Source of the DNA: Pseudonocardia sp. HH130630-07
GTDB taxonomy: Bacteria; Actinomycetota; Actinomycetes; Mycobacteriales; Pseudonocardiaceae
DNA: 64,000 nt
Assembly (NCBI RefSeq): GCF_001698125.1
Contig: NZ_CP013854.1
Location: 1,302,001-1,366,000, forward strand
Direction of reading: 5' to 3'
The notes beneath the pieces were generated by a model, which saw only the letters and a list, made by a program, of their open reading frames with translations, searched no databases and was not told the DNA's origin. Below, piece after piece: positions 53,001 through 62,129 of the stretch (position 1 is the stretch's first letter; each line of letters opens with the position of its first letter). The position numbers and the translations under genes were made by a program.

Positions 53001-55388
53001 GAGGCCCTCCTCGCCGCGCACCGGGCCGGCAGCACTCCGGTCGCCGGGAACCGCGCGGAGCCCGGCGATCGGAGCGGGCCCGAGGACCCGGCGGGGGATC
53101 CGGCGGAGGCCCCGGTCCCCGTCCCGGCGATCGGATCGGTGACCGACGCCGTGGTCGCCGCCGTCGCCCACGGCCTCGGGACCGAACCCGCCGACGTGGA
53201 CCCGGAGCGCAGCTTCCTCGACCTCGGCGGCGACTCGATCGCCGCCATGCGGGTGGTCGGCTACCTGCACCGCAGGGGCGTCCGGTTGACCCCCGGTGCC
53301 GTACTGGGTGACCAGAGCCTGCTCGACCTCGCCGGCGACGCGGAGGAGGAGAGCGCCCCGGAGCCCGGGGCGCCCGCCGCGGACCGGTCCCCGGCCGGGA
53401 TCCCGGCCGCGCCGGCCCAACGCGCCATGCTGATGACGACCTTCGGCGAGCCCGGATCCGGTGTGTACGTCGAGCAGTTCGTGCTCGACCTCGCCGGCGA
53501 CGTCGACGTCGCACGCCTGCGCGACGCGTTCCGCGCGACGTTCGCGGCGTTCCCGATCCTCACGTCGGTTCCCGGGCCCGCCCCCCACGACGTGCTGCAC
53601 CCGGCCGACGCCGACGCGGTCGCCATCGAGGTGATCGAACGGGATCTCACCGGCCCGGCCTGGGACACGTGGGGCGACGCCGACCGGACCCTGGGGTTCC
53701 GCTCCGAGACCGCGCCGCTGTCGCGCGTCACGCTCGCCCGCGGCGGCACCGGTGTCCGCTGCGTCTGGACCCACCACCACGCGGTCGCGGACGGGTGGTC
53801 GCTGCCGGTCGTCATCGAGGCGCTCGCCGCCGCGTACCGGGGGGAACCGCTGCCGTCGCCGCAGCAGCACGAACCCACCACCCCCGCGCCCGCGGCGCCC
53901 GACGGCGGCGGGTCCGCTCCGCTCCTGCCGCTGCTCGACGGCGTTCCCCGTCCGGATCCCGGGGGCACGGTCCGCACCGTCGAGGTGGCGCTCCCCGACG
54001 GTCTCGGCACCGCCGCGGGTGCCCTCCGGGTCACCGCGGCCGCGACGCTCAACACCGCATGGGCGCTCACCCTCGGCGGTGCGTTCGGCACCGACGAGGT
54101 GGAGCACGGCATGGTCGGCAGCGGCCGGGACGTGACCGCGCCCGGCGCGGACCGGGTCGTGGGGATGTTCGTACGCATCGACCCGATCCGGACGTCCTGG
54201 AGCGAGGGGGAACCCGTCTCCGCGGTGGCCCGCCGGGTCGCCGGGAGCGTGGCGGGAGCGCTGGACGCCCCGGCCGTCCCGTCCTGGGCACCCGAGTCGG
54301 TCGTCGTCGTCGAGAACTACCCGCTCGATCCCGCGATCCTGTCCTTCGGCGAGGCCGTCTCGGTGACCGCGGTCGATCTCGTGGAGCGCACGGAGTTCCC
54401 CGTCGTGGTCCAGCTCCGCACCTGGCCGCGGACGCACTGCCTGCTGCACGTCGACCCGGACCGCGTCCCGGCGGAGCTGGCCCGCCGGCTGGCGGACCGG
54501 CTGTCCGCGGTGCTCGCGGTCCTGCCGGCCGCGGACGTCGTAGGCGACGTCCTGCGGGTGGACACCGGCCATCCGGTCTCGGAGGTGCGCGGTACCGGTG
54601 GCCCGCCCGGCACCGGTACACCACGGCTCGGGCTCGTCGAGGCCGTCACCGCACACGCGAGCACCCGTCCGGACGCGCTCGCGGTCGTCGGGCCTGCGGT
54701 GCGGCTGACCTACCGCGAGCTGGAGCAGCGCCGCGCCGAGCTGGCCGGGGCGCTGCGCTCGGCGGGGGTCCGGCCGGGGGACGTCGTCGCCGTGCGGGCC
54801 GCCCGGGACGTCCCGCTGGCTCCGTTGCTCCTCGCCGTGCGGTCCGCAGGGGCCGTCTGGACCGTCCTCGACGAGGACCTTCCCGCGGACCGGGTGGCGA
54901 CGGTGCTCGACCGGTGCGGCGCGAACTGGTCGGTCGAGCACCCCGGCGGACACCCCCGGATCGCGGGGGTTCCCGGCGCCGGGCCGGAGGAGCCCGCCAC
55001 CGACGTAGGCGGGCGGGCACGCGCCGTCCGCGACGGAACCGCCTACCTGATCTTCACCTCGGGGACGACCGGCACACCGAAGTGCATCGCGGTGTCCGAG
55101 GCGGCCTTCCACGCCCACCTGTCCGCCGTCTGCCGGCGCTTCGGCTACCACGCCGGGGACACCGTTCTCGTCTTCGGTTCCCTCGGGTTCGACGCGTCGC
55201 TCGAGCAGCTCTTCGGCGGTCTCCTGGTCGGGGCGACGACGGTGATCCGGCCGGCGTCGGCCCTGGAACCGGCGGAGCTCGCACGCCTGCTGCACGCCGA
55301 GGGGGTCACCGTGTTCAACCCCCCACCGGCTACTGGTCCCGATTCGTCGCCTCCGGCGTCGAGCTACCGGCATCGGTCCGGGCGGTGA
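50076..55388 (+). CDS. Non-ribosomal peptide synthetase, modules C-A-T-C-A(part), frameshifted
   Basis: A 1,770-residue frame. C domain with HHLLVDV at about residues 132-138; A domain about 468-980 with TSGSTGRPK near 618 and EYGPSEA; carrier domain with LGGDS (Ser1054); second C domain with HHAVADG at 1234-1240; second A domain from about 1517 with FTSGTTGTPK. At 55319-55324 a run of six C's breaks the frame: the protein continues in the next frame with PTGYWSRF, the expected A-domain sequence. Restoring one C joins it to the 55322-58966 part as a 2,963-residue C-A-T-C-A-T-E-C protein. A C domain at the very start suggests acylation of the first residue or an upstream partner. GTG at 50076 overlaps the previous gene; ATG at 50088 is possible. 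Confidence 0.92.
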   Translation: MTLPMKRLTATQSAMLFEQIGAPATAGNNVIASILVHSRASADDVRAAWVRALDRHPVLTSRVVPSDSGYAIEPVPGLMSVDVAATADVTRTDVRDELARRVLRPFDLFGGPLVHAIARRDGTRVIGVMSAHHLLVDVVSARMAINEFYACLRGFEYGTSGSELPPSADFDDHVEREIRYLASPAAGRDRTYWRDHLAGFARDPLSGLRTSRTRVPVTEPDVVPDTSIRIEAEPDSAQAIREYAEQRQVPSSALMLTAYLRALRTASADPGATTDIAVALPVLRRRKQHTYTLGSFTQLAAVRARVGGDFDTDLTSVRDGMTGALRHGTLPMSEIARFAEVPGAVTRTTFLYEPSHLGFGTAFILGDRYVLDMSGYDGLAYPLPSQRGQFPLRLQAGLVHGRYVCAVHFGDGFGDAARKVAVAFRDELRAVVRRAGHTPDAPVELVRPDAAGSGWRHPARTRPATPDDVLDRIATAVASHPDRPAVSTIGTGDPVGYGDLWREAGRVARTVGAATGELVGIMMPKGPAAVAAILGVLRSGNPFVVIDPAYPAPRRAHMLHGLSRVVVDGDACDPPEVPADFAGTVLTHPGTDAGEEDATDEPHVRGAGALLSAYAVFTSGSTGRPKRVLVGRPALARSTGARDAYYGAPVTRFLHLSSLSFDSAYAGLFWTLATGGELVLADMTTTSSTAELAAAVHRRRITHLLAIPSLYEALLTDESAELGSLREVVVAGEECHRELRRRHRENLPWARLTNEYGPSEAVVWATAARLGGLHEPRHAPGGDGDVDAPVPLGRAVDGITADVLDTADGVGAPVPPGTVGQLVLSGTLAAGYLGDPRATAAAFRPDPGSAHGGRMYLTGDLAVLAPDGEIVFRGRTDQQVKIAGHRVELTEVEEAVRARHTGRCVALAVPAPGGRHELAVVVERRPAAGAPAEIGAAELRTELGHVLPPYLVPRTVEFVEALPQTVTGKIDRPAVEALLAAHRAGSTPVAGNRAEPGDRSGPEDPAGDPAEAPVPVPAIGSVTDAVVAAVAHGLGTEPADVDPERSFLDLGGDSIAAMRVVGYLHRRGVRLTPGAVLGDQSLLDLAGDAEEESAPEPGAPAADRSPAGIPAAPAQRAMLMTTFGEPGSGVYVEQFVLDLAGDVDVARLRDAFRATFAAFPILTSVPGPAPHDVLHPADADAVAIEVIERDLTGPAWDTWGDADRTLGFRSETAPLSRVTLARGGTGVRCVWTHHHAVADGWSLPVVIEALAAAYRGEPLPSPQQHEPTTPAPAAPDGGGSAPLLPLLDGVPRPDPGGTVRTVEVALPDGLGTAAGALRVTAAATLNTAWALTLGGAFGTDEVEHGMVGSGRDVTAPGADRVVGMFVRIDPIRTSWSEGEPVSAVARRVAGSVAGALDAPAVPSWAPESVVVVENYPLDPAILSFGEAVSVTAVDLVERTEFPVVVQLRTWPRTHCLLHVDPDRVPAELARRLADRLSAVLAVLPAADVVGDVLRVDTGHPVSEVRGTGGPPGTGTPRLGLVEAVTAHASTRPDALAVVGPAVRLTYRELEQRRAELAGALRSAGVRPGDVVAVRAARDVPLAPLLLAVRSAGAVWTVLDEDLPADRVATVLDRCGANWSVEHPGGHPRIAGVPGAGPEEPATDVGGRARAVRDGTAYLIFTSGTTGTPKCIAVSEAAFHAHLSAVCRRFGYHAGDTVLVFGSLGFDASLEQLFGGLLVGATTVIRPASALEPAELARLLHAEGVTVFNPPPATGPDSSPPASSYRHRSGR

Positions 55389-58300
55389 TCGTCGGCGGGG
55401 ACGTCCTGCCGGGCCGCAACGTCGTGGGTGAGCCGGTGTTCTGGAACGCCTACGGCCCGACCGAGGCGGTCGTCACCGCACTGGCGCACCCGGCCGGTGG
55501 GACCACCACCGACGAGCCGGTCCCGGTGGGATCCCCCACCGGTCCGCGTGGCGCGCTGGTGGTGGGCGCGCAGGGCCGGCCGGTCGAGCGGGGTGTCGTC
55601 GGCGAGATCCACCTCGCCGGGTTGCTCGCCGACGGTTACCTCGGTGATCCGGCAGCGACCGCCGACGCCTTCCGGCCCGATCCCGGCGCCGGCGACGACG
55701 CGGCACCCGGGGACCGCGTGTACCACTCCGGGGACCTCGGGGTGATGGCCGAGGACGGGACGATCCGCTTCGTCGGGCGCCGCGACCGGCAGGTCAAGGT
55801 CCGCGGGTACCGGGTCGACCCGGTCGAGATCGAGGCGGCGGCGGCCGCGGCACCCGGGGTCCGGGACGCGCGGGCCGTGCTGGTCCCCCCGCCGTCGGAG
55901 GACGCGGCGAGCAGGCTCGACTGCGTGGTCGTCCCCGATCCCGGCGCCACCACCGCACCGACCGAGGCCGGGGTCCGCGCGACGATGGCCGGGATCCTGC
56001 CGGCCGCGCTGCTCCCGTCGCGGGTGCACGTCACCGACGAGCTGCCGTCGACCAGGTCGGGCAAGGTCGACGACGAGTCGCTGCGGCGGCGCATCTCGGG
56101 CACGACCGACGGCCCCGGCGAGGGGACGACGGACGGGGCGTCCGCGGCGGACGGGTCCGGGGTCGCCGGCATCGTGCACGCGGCGCTGCGCAGCGTCCTG
56201 GGTCCGGCGTCGCCCGGCATCGGCTTCCTCTCCGCGGGCGGGGACTCGCTGCGGGCGCTGGAGCTGTGCGCCGTCGCCCGCCGCGACGGCGTCCTGCTGG
56301 ACGCAGCGGTCGCCCTCGCGGACGGGACCGCGGAGGACCTGATCGCCACCGCCGTACCGGATCCCGCGACGGCGGCGACCGGCCGCCAGCCGGACCGCAG
56401 CGACCTGCTGCCGCCCGCGGTGCACTGGTTCCGCGAGCGGATCACCTCCGGCCCGGCCCCCACGTGGAACATGGCGGTCCGCATCGAGTTCGACGAGCTC
56501 CTGCACGAGGCGGACGTGCAGCGGGCGGCCCACGAACTGGTCCGGGTGCACCCGATGCTGCGGGCTCGGCTGGAACAGGCCGGGGCGGCGCCCGAACTAC
56601 GGATCGGCCCGGCGGATCCGGTCGTCACCTGCTCCGACACGACCGAGCCGGACGTCGAGCAGGCCCTGGACCGGGTCTTCGACACCCTGACGGCCCGGGT
56701 CGCCATGACCTCCGGTACCCCGATCGGCTTCGGTGTCGTCCGGGTACCGGACCGCTCCCGGACGATCGTCCTCGTCGTCGGGCACCACTTCGTCACCGAC
56801 GTCGTGTCCCTCCAGATCGTCGCCGCGGACCTGCGCGAGGCACTCGCCAGGACGGGCGAGCCGGACTTCCGGCTCCCGGCCGAGCACACCAGCGTGCACG
56901 AATGGCTGACCTGGCTGCAGGCCAGGGTCGGCGACGGTGAGGAGGCACGACGGGCCCGGGCCGCCTACCGCGGGTTCCGGGCCGGCGACGACCGGCCCGT
57001 GATCGCGCCGGGGACCGAGGGGGAGGCCGTCACCGTCCGGCGCGCGGTGCCCGCCGGGACGGTGCGCCACGGGTGCACGGCCCTGACCGCCGGGACCGAG
57101 GAGCTCCTCCAGGCCGCGGCCGCGACCGCCTGGTCCGAGGTGACCGGCGCGGCCGTGACGGTGCTGGAGATCGAGACGCACGGTCGCGCCCTGCACGCCG
57201 ACGGTATCGACCTGACCCGGACCGTCGGCTGGCTGACCGGGCTGGTCCCGGTGCCGGTGCACCGGGCCACGCCGGCCGTGCAGATCTCGGAGATCCGCGG
57301 ACGGCGGGCCTACCTCGACCGGGACGGGCAGACGGTCGCGGTGTTGCGCCATCTCACCGGCACGGACCCGGCACCGGGAACGCGGCCGGACATCGGGGTG
57401 AACTACGTCGGCAGGCTCGGTTCCCGGGCCGACGCCACCGCCCGGCCCCACCTCTCCGAGGGACTCCGGAGCCCCGGCCTCCCCCGCCCGGTCGCGGTGC
57501 AGATCGACGCCTGGTTCGACGACGACGAGTTCGTGCTCCTGGTGGAGGCCGGCGTGCCGGAGCTCGCCGAGCGGATCGCGGCGTCCGCCGTGCGCTGCCT
57601 GGAGGACGCCACGCGATCGGGGACGGTGCCGGTGCGGGCCGGCCACGTCCCGGTCGACCTGGGCGGCAACGACCTGCAGGACCTGGTGGCGGAGTTCGGG
57701 GAGATCGAGGCCGTGGCGCCACTGACCGGGGTGCAGGAGGGGATGTACCTGCGGTCGCAGGCCGACGGCCGCAACGCGGCCTACATCGAGCAGATCGCGC
57801 TCGGTCTGCCCACGGGCACCGATCCCGAACGGTTGCGGTCCGCGGTCGATGCCGCGGTGGCACGGGATCCGCTGCTGCGCGGCTCGGTGGTGTGGCACGG
57901 GCTCAACGAGCCGGTCGTCGTGACCCCACGGGCACCCGGCCGGGCGGTACGCACCGAACACGCCGGGCCGGACGGGCTCACCGGGTTCGCGGCCGAGGAG
58001 GTGGCCGCCGTCGCTGCGGGGCCCGGACTCCTGCGGGCGGTCGTCGTCGGCGGTGCCGATCCGGCGCTCGTCCTCACCGTCCACCACCTGGCTGCCGACG
58101 GCTGGTCGATGCGGTTGCTGCTGGACCGGATCGACGCCGCCTACCGCGATCCCGGCACCGTCAGCAGCCCGGTCGACCTGCGCGCCGTCGAGCACATGGT
58201 GGTCCGGGCGGCGGAACCGGGTCCGGCCGCTGCGGCCCGGGACCGGCGCGCACCGGCGACGGTGCTCCCGGCCCGGCTGCCGGGTCCGTCGCAGGGGGCG

Positions 58301-58966
58301 GCCGACGGCAACGTCGACCTGACCGTGCTGCTCGGCCGGGACGCGGCCACCGCGCTCCGGCGGACCGCGGCCGGCAACGGGGTGACGCTGTCCACCCTCG
58401 TGCACACGGCGTGGGCCCTGGTACTGGCGGAACCGGACGGCGACCCGGACCGGCCGCACCGGGTGCGGTTCGGCTCGATCGCGCAACAGCGCCCGCCGGG
58501 CCACGACGACGCCGTGGGGATGTACATCGAGGACCGCACGGTCGACGTCGACGTCCGCCCGGCGACCGAGCTCTCCGCTCTGCTCACCGAGGTGCACGCC
58601 GCCCTCCGGGCCGTCCTCGGGACCGGCGCGACCGGCGCCGCGGGTCCGCCCTACGAGACCGCGGTGATCGTCGACGACGCCCGGGGCGCGAGTTCGGCGG
58701 CCACGTTCCTCGGGCACCCGCTCGATCTCCGCTGGTCCCGCGAACGCACCGGACTGGCCCTGACCCTGTCCGTCGTCGACGGCGGACCCGCCTCCGGGAT
58801 CGAGATCACCCTCAACTGCGACACGACGCGGGCCGACCCGACGGCCGCGCGAGCTGTCCTCGACCGCTGCACGGAGATCCTCACCGGCCTGGGGCGCCGG
58901 GACCCGATCGCCGCCGACCTGTGGCGTGCCAGTGCACCCACACCGACCACCGGGACATCGCGATGA
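55322..58966 (+). CDS. Second part of the same NRPS: A(end)-T-E-C
   Basis: This frame has no start of its own and continues the interrupted A domain (NAYGPTEAVVT, VYHSGDLG, GRRDRQVKVRGYRVD). The carrier motif is atypical, LSAGGDS (Ser at 56246-56248) in place of LGGDS. An epimerisation domain follows: LLPPAVHWFRE, HHFVTDVVS (56783), ETHGRAL, RTVGWLTGLVPV and VNYVGRLGS are its core motifs. Then comes a C domain (HHLAADGW at 58082) of the kind that accepts a D-residue donor. So the second residue should be delivered as the D-form. The stop overlaps the oxygenase ATG. Confidence 0.9.
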   Translation, partial: PTGYWSRFVASGVELPASVRAVIVGGDVLPGRNVVGEPVFWNAYGPTEAVVTALAHPAGGTTTDEPVPVGSPTGPRGALVVGAQGRPVERGVVGEIHLAGLLADGYLGDPAATADAFRPDPGAGDDAAPGDRVYHSGDLGVMAEDGTIRFVGRRDRQVKVRGYRVDPVEIEAAAAAAPGVRDARAVLVPPPSEDAASRLDCVVVPDPGATTAPTEAGVRATMAGILPAALLPSRVHVTDELPSTRSGKVDDESLRRRISGTTDGPGEGTTDGASAADGSGVAGIVHAALRSVLGPASPGIGFLSAGGDSLRALELCAVARRDGVLLDAAVALADGTAEDLIATAVPDPATAATGRQPDRSDLLPPAVHWFRERITSGPAPTWNMAVRIEFDELLHEADVQRAAHELVRVHPMLRARLEQAGAAPELRIGPADPVVTCSDTTEPDVEQALDRVFDTLTARVAMTSGTPIGFGVVRVPDRSRTIVLVVGHHFVTDVVSLQIVAADLREALARTGEPDFRLPAEHTSVHEWLTWLQARVGDGEEARRARAAYRGFRAGDDRPVIAPGTEGEAVTVRRAVPAGTVRHGCTALTAGTEELLQAAAATAWSEVTGAAVTVLEIETHGRALHADGIDLTRTVGWLTGLVPVPVHRATPAVQISEIRGRRAYLDRDGQTVAVLRHLTGTDPAPGTRPDIGVNYVGRLGSRADATARPHLSEGLRSPGLPRPVAVQIDAWFDDDEFVLLVEAGVPELAERIAASAVRCLEDATRSGTVPVRAGHVPVDLGGNDLQDLVAEFGEIEAVAPLTGVQEGMYLRSQADGRNAAYIEQIALGLPTGTDPERLRSAVDAAVARDPLLRGSVVWHGLNEPVVVTPRAPGRAVRTEHAGPDGLTGFAAEEVAAVAAGPGLLRAVVVGGADPALVLTVHHLAADGWSMRLLLDRIDAAYRDPGTVSSPVDLRAVEHMVVRAAEPGPAAAARDRRAPATVLPARLPGPSQGAADGNVDLTVLLGRDAATALRRTAAGNGVTLSTLVHTAWALVLAEPDGDPDRPHRVRFGSIAQQRPPGHDDAVGMYIEDRTVDVDVRPATELSALLTEVHAALRAVLGTGATGAAGPPYETAVIVDDARGASSAATFLGHPLDLRWSRERTGLALTLSVVDGGPASGIEITLNCDTTRADPTAARAVLDRCTEILTGLGRRDPIAADLWRASAPTPTTGTSR

Positions 58967-59946
58967 CCGACACGACCGACACGACCACCTCCGCCGGGCA
59001 CGACCCGGCCGCAGCCCGGGTACGGACGCTGCCGGCCGGCGGGCACCCGCGTGACTGGATCGAGCGCAACGCCGGGGACCTGCGGGAGCAGCTGACGGCG
59101 ACCGGGGTGCTCCGCCTGCGCGGGCTCGGCGCCTTCGCGAGCGAACTCGACACGATCGGCACCGCGATCACCGGGCTCGACACCCTGGAGTACCACGGCG
59201 GGGCCACTCCGCGGACCCGGCTCGAACGCCGCGTGTACTCCTCCACCGACTTCCCGGCCACCCATCCGATCGATCTCCACTCCGAGCTCGCCTACTCCCC
59301 CACCTGGCCCCGCTACCTGGCGTTCAGCTGCCTCGTGGCCCCGCGCACCGGGGGTGGCACCCCGATCGCCGGTACCGCGGCGATCGCCGACCGGATCCCG
59401 GCCCGGCTCGCCGAGCGGCTGCACCGGCACGGGGTCCGGTACCGGCGCACCTTCCATCCGGTGCTCGGGACCGACTGGCGGACCGCCTACGGGGTCGACG
59501 ACCTCGACGGGCTCCGCAGCGCCTGTGCCCGGCGCGGTGAGACGGTGAGCCGGGCCGACGACGATCTGGTGGCGACCACCGTCGACCTCCCGGCCTACCT
59601 CGCGCACGGGGGTCGCGAGGTCTGGTTCAACCAGCTCGTCGCGTTCAACGCCCGCACGCTGCCCGACGAGGTCCGGGAGGACCTCGAACTGGTCGTCGGC
59701 CCGGACGCCATCCCCAAGGACACCCTGGACGGTGCCGGTGACCCGTTCACCGCCGAGGACGTCGGCGCGGTGCGGACGGCCGTCCGCGGCGCCACCACCA
59801 CCGTCCCGTGGGAGGCCGGGGACCTGCTCCTCGTCGACAACCGCCGCTACGCCCACGGCCGGGAGCCGTTCACCGGCGACCGGGAGGTCCGGGTCTGCAT
59901 GTTCGGCACCGACGGATGGCCGGGCCCGCACGGGGCCGGGCGGTGA
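58963..59946 (+). CDS. SyrP/clavaminate-synthase-like Fe(II)/2-oxoglutarate oxygenase
   Basis: A 327-residue TauD-superfamily oxygenase. The iron ligands are an HxE motif in IDLHSELAYSPTWPRYL (about residues 105-121) and a distal His in LLLVDNRRYAHGREPF (about 290-305), with Arg of the closing GDREVRV for 2-oxoglutarate. Glu in place of Asp in the first motif and the SELAYSPTWP context are typical of clavaminate synthase and SyrP-type enzymes that hydroxylate amino acids bound to NRPS carrier domains. It lies inside the NRPS operon, with ATGA overlap before it, so it probably beta-hydroxylates a residue of the product. Confidence 0.88.
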   Translation: MTDTTDTTTSAGHDPAAARVRTLPAGGHPRDWIERNAGDLREQLTATGVLRLRGLGAFASELDTIGTAITGLDTLEYHGGATPRTRLERRVYSSTDFPATHPIDLHSELAYSPTWPRYLAFSCLVAPRTGGGTPIAGTAAIADRIPARLAERLHRHGVRYRRTFHPVLGTDWRTAYGVDDLDGLRSACARRGETVSRADDDLVATTVDLPAYLAHGGREVWFNQLVAFNARTLPDEVREDLELVVGPDAIPKDTLDGAGDPFTAEDVGAVRTAVRGATTTVPWEAGDLLLVDNRRYAHGREPFTGDREVRVCMFGTDGWPGPHGAGR

Positions 59947-59954
59947 GGGGAGAC

Positions 59955-62129
59955 ATGGACGGGACGAGCAGCCTGTTCGCCGACGGACTCGCCGGGGCGT
60001 GGACACGCACCGCGGCGGACGACGGGGCCGGCGGTGACGTGACCGTGCCGCGGCCCGCCGCCACCGGCCCGGCGGACGACGAGTGGTCGCGCACGGCCTT
60101 CCGCACGGCCCTGGCCGGGTTCCTGGTGGACGGCACCGTTCCCCCGCCCGGCCCCGTGCGGGAGCCCGGCGCGACCGGGGGCACCGTGCTCCGGATCGAC
60201 GACGACGGCCCGGGAGCCGGTCGGCTCGTGTGCCGCGTCGGCACCGACCGGGTGACGGTGCACGGCCGGTACGCCGGCCGGCTGCTGGACCCGGTGGTGG
60301 CCGGCGGGATCGCCGAGGCGGTCGTCGCCACGCTCGACGGCGGTCCCGGTCCGGTTCCCGCGGGCGCCGCCCGGATCGAGGGCGGCCCGGTGACGCCGAT
60401 CGACGTCGTCGAACGGGTGCTGCACCACGCCCGGCACGACCCCGGCCGGATCGCGGTCCGCGCCGGGGACACCGAGCTGGGGTACGGCGAACTCGCGGAG
60501 CGCTCCCGGCGCTACGCCGCGCGGCTGGACGCCGCCGGGGCCGCCGACGTCGTCGTCGTGCCCTACCGCCGCGACCTGCGCACGGTGGTCGCGCTGGTCG
60601 GGGTGCTGGCTTCGGGCCGCGCCTTCCTGCTGCGGGCCGACGACCGCGACGAGCACCAGGACGACGTCGCGGCCTGGGTGGGTGCCACCCGCTCGGCGCC
60701 CGAGCCGTCGCCCGACGATCCCGGACCCGCGGTCGCGGCGCCGGTGTCGTCGGTCTCCGCCGTGGCCGCCTACGTCATGTTCACCTCCGGGACCACGGGC
60801 CGGCCCAAGGCCGTCGTCGTGCAGCGCGACCAGCTCGCCGCGTACTGCGGATTCCTGGTCACCGAGGGGATCTGCGGGCCCGGAGTGACCATGCCGGTGC
60901 TGAGCAGCCCGGAGTTCGACGCCGTGATCAAACAGATCGTCGGGCAGCTCGCCGGCGGCGGGACCGTCGCCTTCACCGGCACCACCGACGTCCTCGCCGG
61001 GATCGAGGCGGCGCTGGCACCCGGCGGTCCGGCGGAACCGGTGGTGAACACCGTGCCGACCGTGTGGTCGCAGTACCTGGACGTGCACGGCGACCGCCCG
61101 GTCGGCGCCGGTGGTGCCCTGCTGCTCGGCGGCGAGGCACTGGATCCGGCGCTGGTGGAACGGACGCGCCGGGTGTGGCCGCGGGTCCGCATCGCGAACC
61201 TGTACGGGCCCGCCGAGTGCACGTCGAACGCGACCTGGGCACCGGACGTAGGTGCCGACGGCGACCGGACACCCGTCGGATCGCCGATCCGGGGCACCGA
61301 CGTGCACGTGCTCGACGCCCGGCTCGCTCCGGTGGGGCCCGGCCGGGTCGGCCGGCTCTACGTCGCCGGGGCGTGTGTGGCCCGCGGGTACCACTCCGAC
61401 CCGCGCCGTACCGCGGCCGCGTTCCGCCCCGATCCCGGTTCGAGCACGGGGGCCCGGATGTACGAGACGGGGGACCGGGTGCGGTTCACCTCCGCCGGTC
61501 TGGTGTACCTGGGCCGGGACGACGCGCAGGTCAAGGTCAACGGCATCCGGATCGACACGGAGAGCCTGCGTGCCGACCTCGCCGCGCTGCCCGGGGTCCG
61601 GGCGGCCGCGGTCGGACTGGCCGACGGGGCGCTGCGGGTGTTCGTCGAACCGGCGCCGGGTTCGACCCACGAGGCCGCCGAGGACCACATCCGCCGGGCG
61701 TGGCGGCGCGAGCTGCGGGGGGTGCGCGCGGAACCCGTGGACCGGATCCCGGCCACCTCGACGGGGAAGGCCGATCTCGCCGCGCTGTGCGCCCGGCACC
61801 CCGCCGCGGCCGTCCCGGCGCCGGGCGCCGGGGAGCCGGCCGGCACGACGGTCCCGGCCGCGCCGCACCGGGTGCTCGAGGTCATCTGGTCCTCGGTCTT
61901 CGGCACCGAGCGGATCGACGCCTCCTCCTCGGCGACCGATCTCGGCGTCGACTCGATGAAGCAACTCCGGCTCGTGGCCCTGTACCGCCGTATCCTGCGG
62001 GCCGAGGTCTCCTTCGACGACTTCGCCGGGACCGACCGGATCGCCGAGCACCAGCGGGTGCTGGAGGAACGGGTCGGTCGTACCCGGCTGGACGAGGCCG
62101 CGGCCCTGCTCGAGGAGCCCGCCCGATGA
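59955..62129 (+). CDS. NRPS protein A-T with degenerate N-terminal segment
   Basis: A 724-residue protein. Residues 1 to about 145 have no complete condensation motif; the stretch RLVCRVGTDRVTVHGRYAGRLL resembles only the last part of a C domain. The A domain spans about 155-610 (YVMFTSGTTGRPK, SPEFDAVIKQ, LYGPAECTSN, DDAQVKVNGIRID), and a carrier domain follows (TDLGVDSMKQLRL, Ser near 667). It can pair with the C domain at the end of the preceding NRPS, giving a module split over two proteins. GGGGAG is just before the ATG; its stop overlaps the next ATG. Confidence 0.88.
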   Translation: MDGTSSLFADGLAGAWTRTAADDGAGGDVTVPRPAATGPADDEWSRTAFRTALAGFLVDGTVPPPGPVREPGATGGTVLRIDDDGPGAGRLVCRVGTDRVTVHGRYAGRLLDPVVAGGIAEAVVATLDGGPGPVPAGAARIEGGPVTPIDVVERVLHHARHDPGRIAVRAGDTELGYGELAERSRRYAARLDAAGAADVVVVPYRRDLRTVVALVGVLASGRAFLLRADDRDEHQDDVAAWVGATRSAPEPSPDDPGPAVAAPVSSVSAVAAYVMFTSGTTGRPKAVVVQRDQLAAYCGFLVTEGICGPGVTMPVLSSPEFDAVIKQIVGQLAGGGTVAFTGTTDVLAGIEAALAPGGPAEPVVNTVPTVWSQYLDVHGDRPVGAGGALLLGGEALDPALVERTRRVWPRVRIANLYGPAECTSNATWAPDVGADGDRTPVGSPIRGTDVHVLDARLAPVGPGRVGRLYVAGACVARGYHSDPRRTAAAFRPDPGSSTGARMYETGDRVRFTSAGLVYLGRDDAQVKVNGIRIDTESLRADLAALPGVRAAAVGLADGALRVFVEPAPGSTHEAAEDHIRRAWRRELRGVRAEPVDRIPATSTGKADLAALCARHPAAAVPAPGAGEPAGTTVPAAPHRVLEVIWSSVFGTERIDASSSATDLGVDSMKQLRLVALYRRILRAEVSFDDFAGTDRIAEHQRVLEERVGRTRLDEAAALLEEPAR

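Noticed and set aside
51000..62000. Very long reverse-strand frames (700-1,100 codons) opposite the NRPS genes
   Set aside because: Shadows caused by codon bias; the forward strand carries all NRPS motifs.
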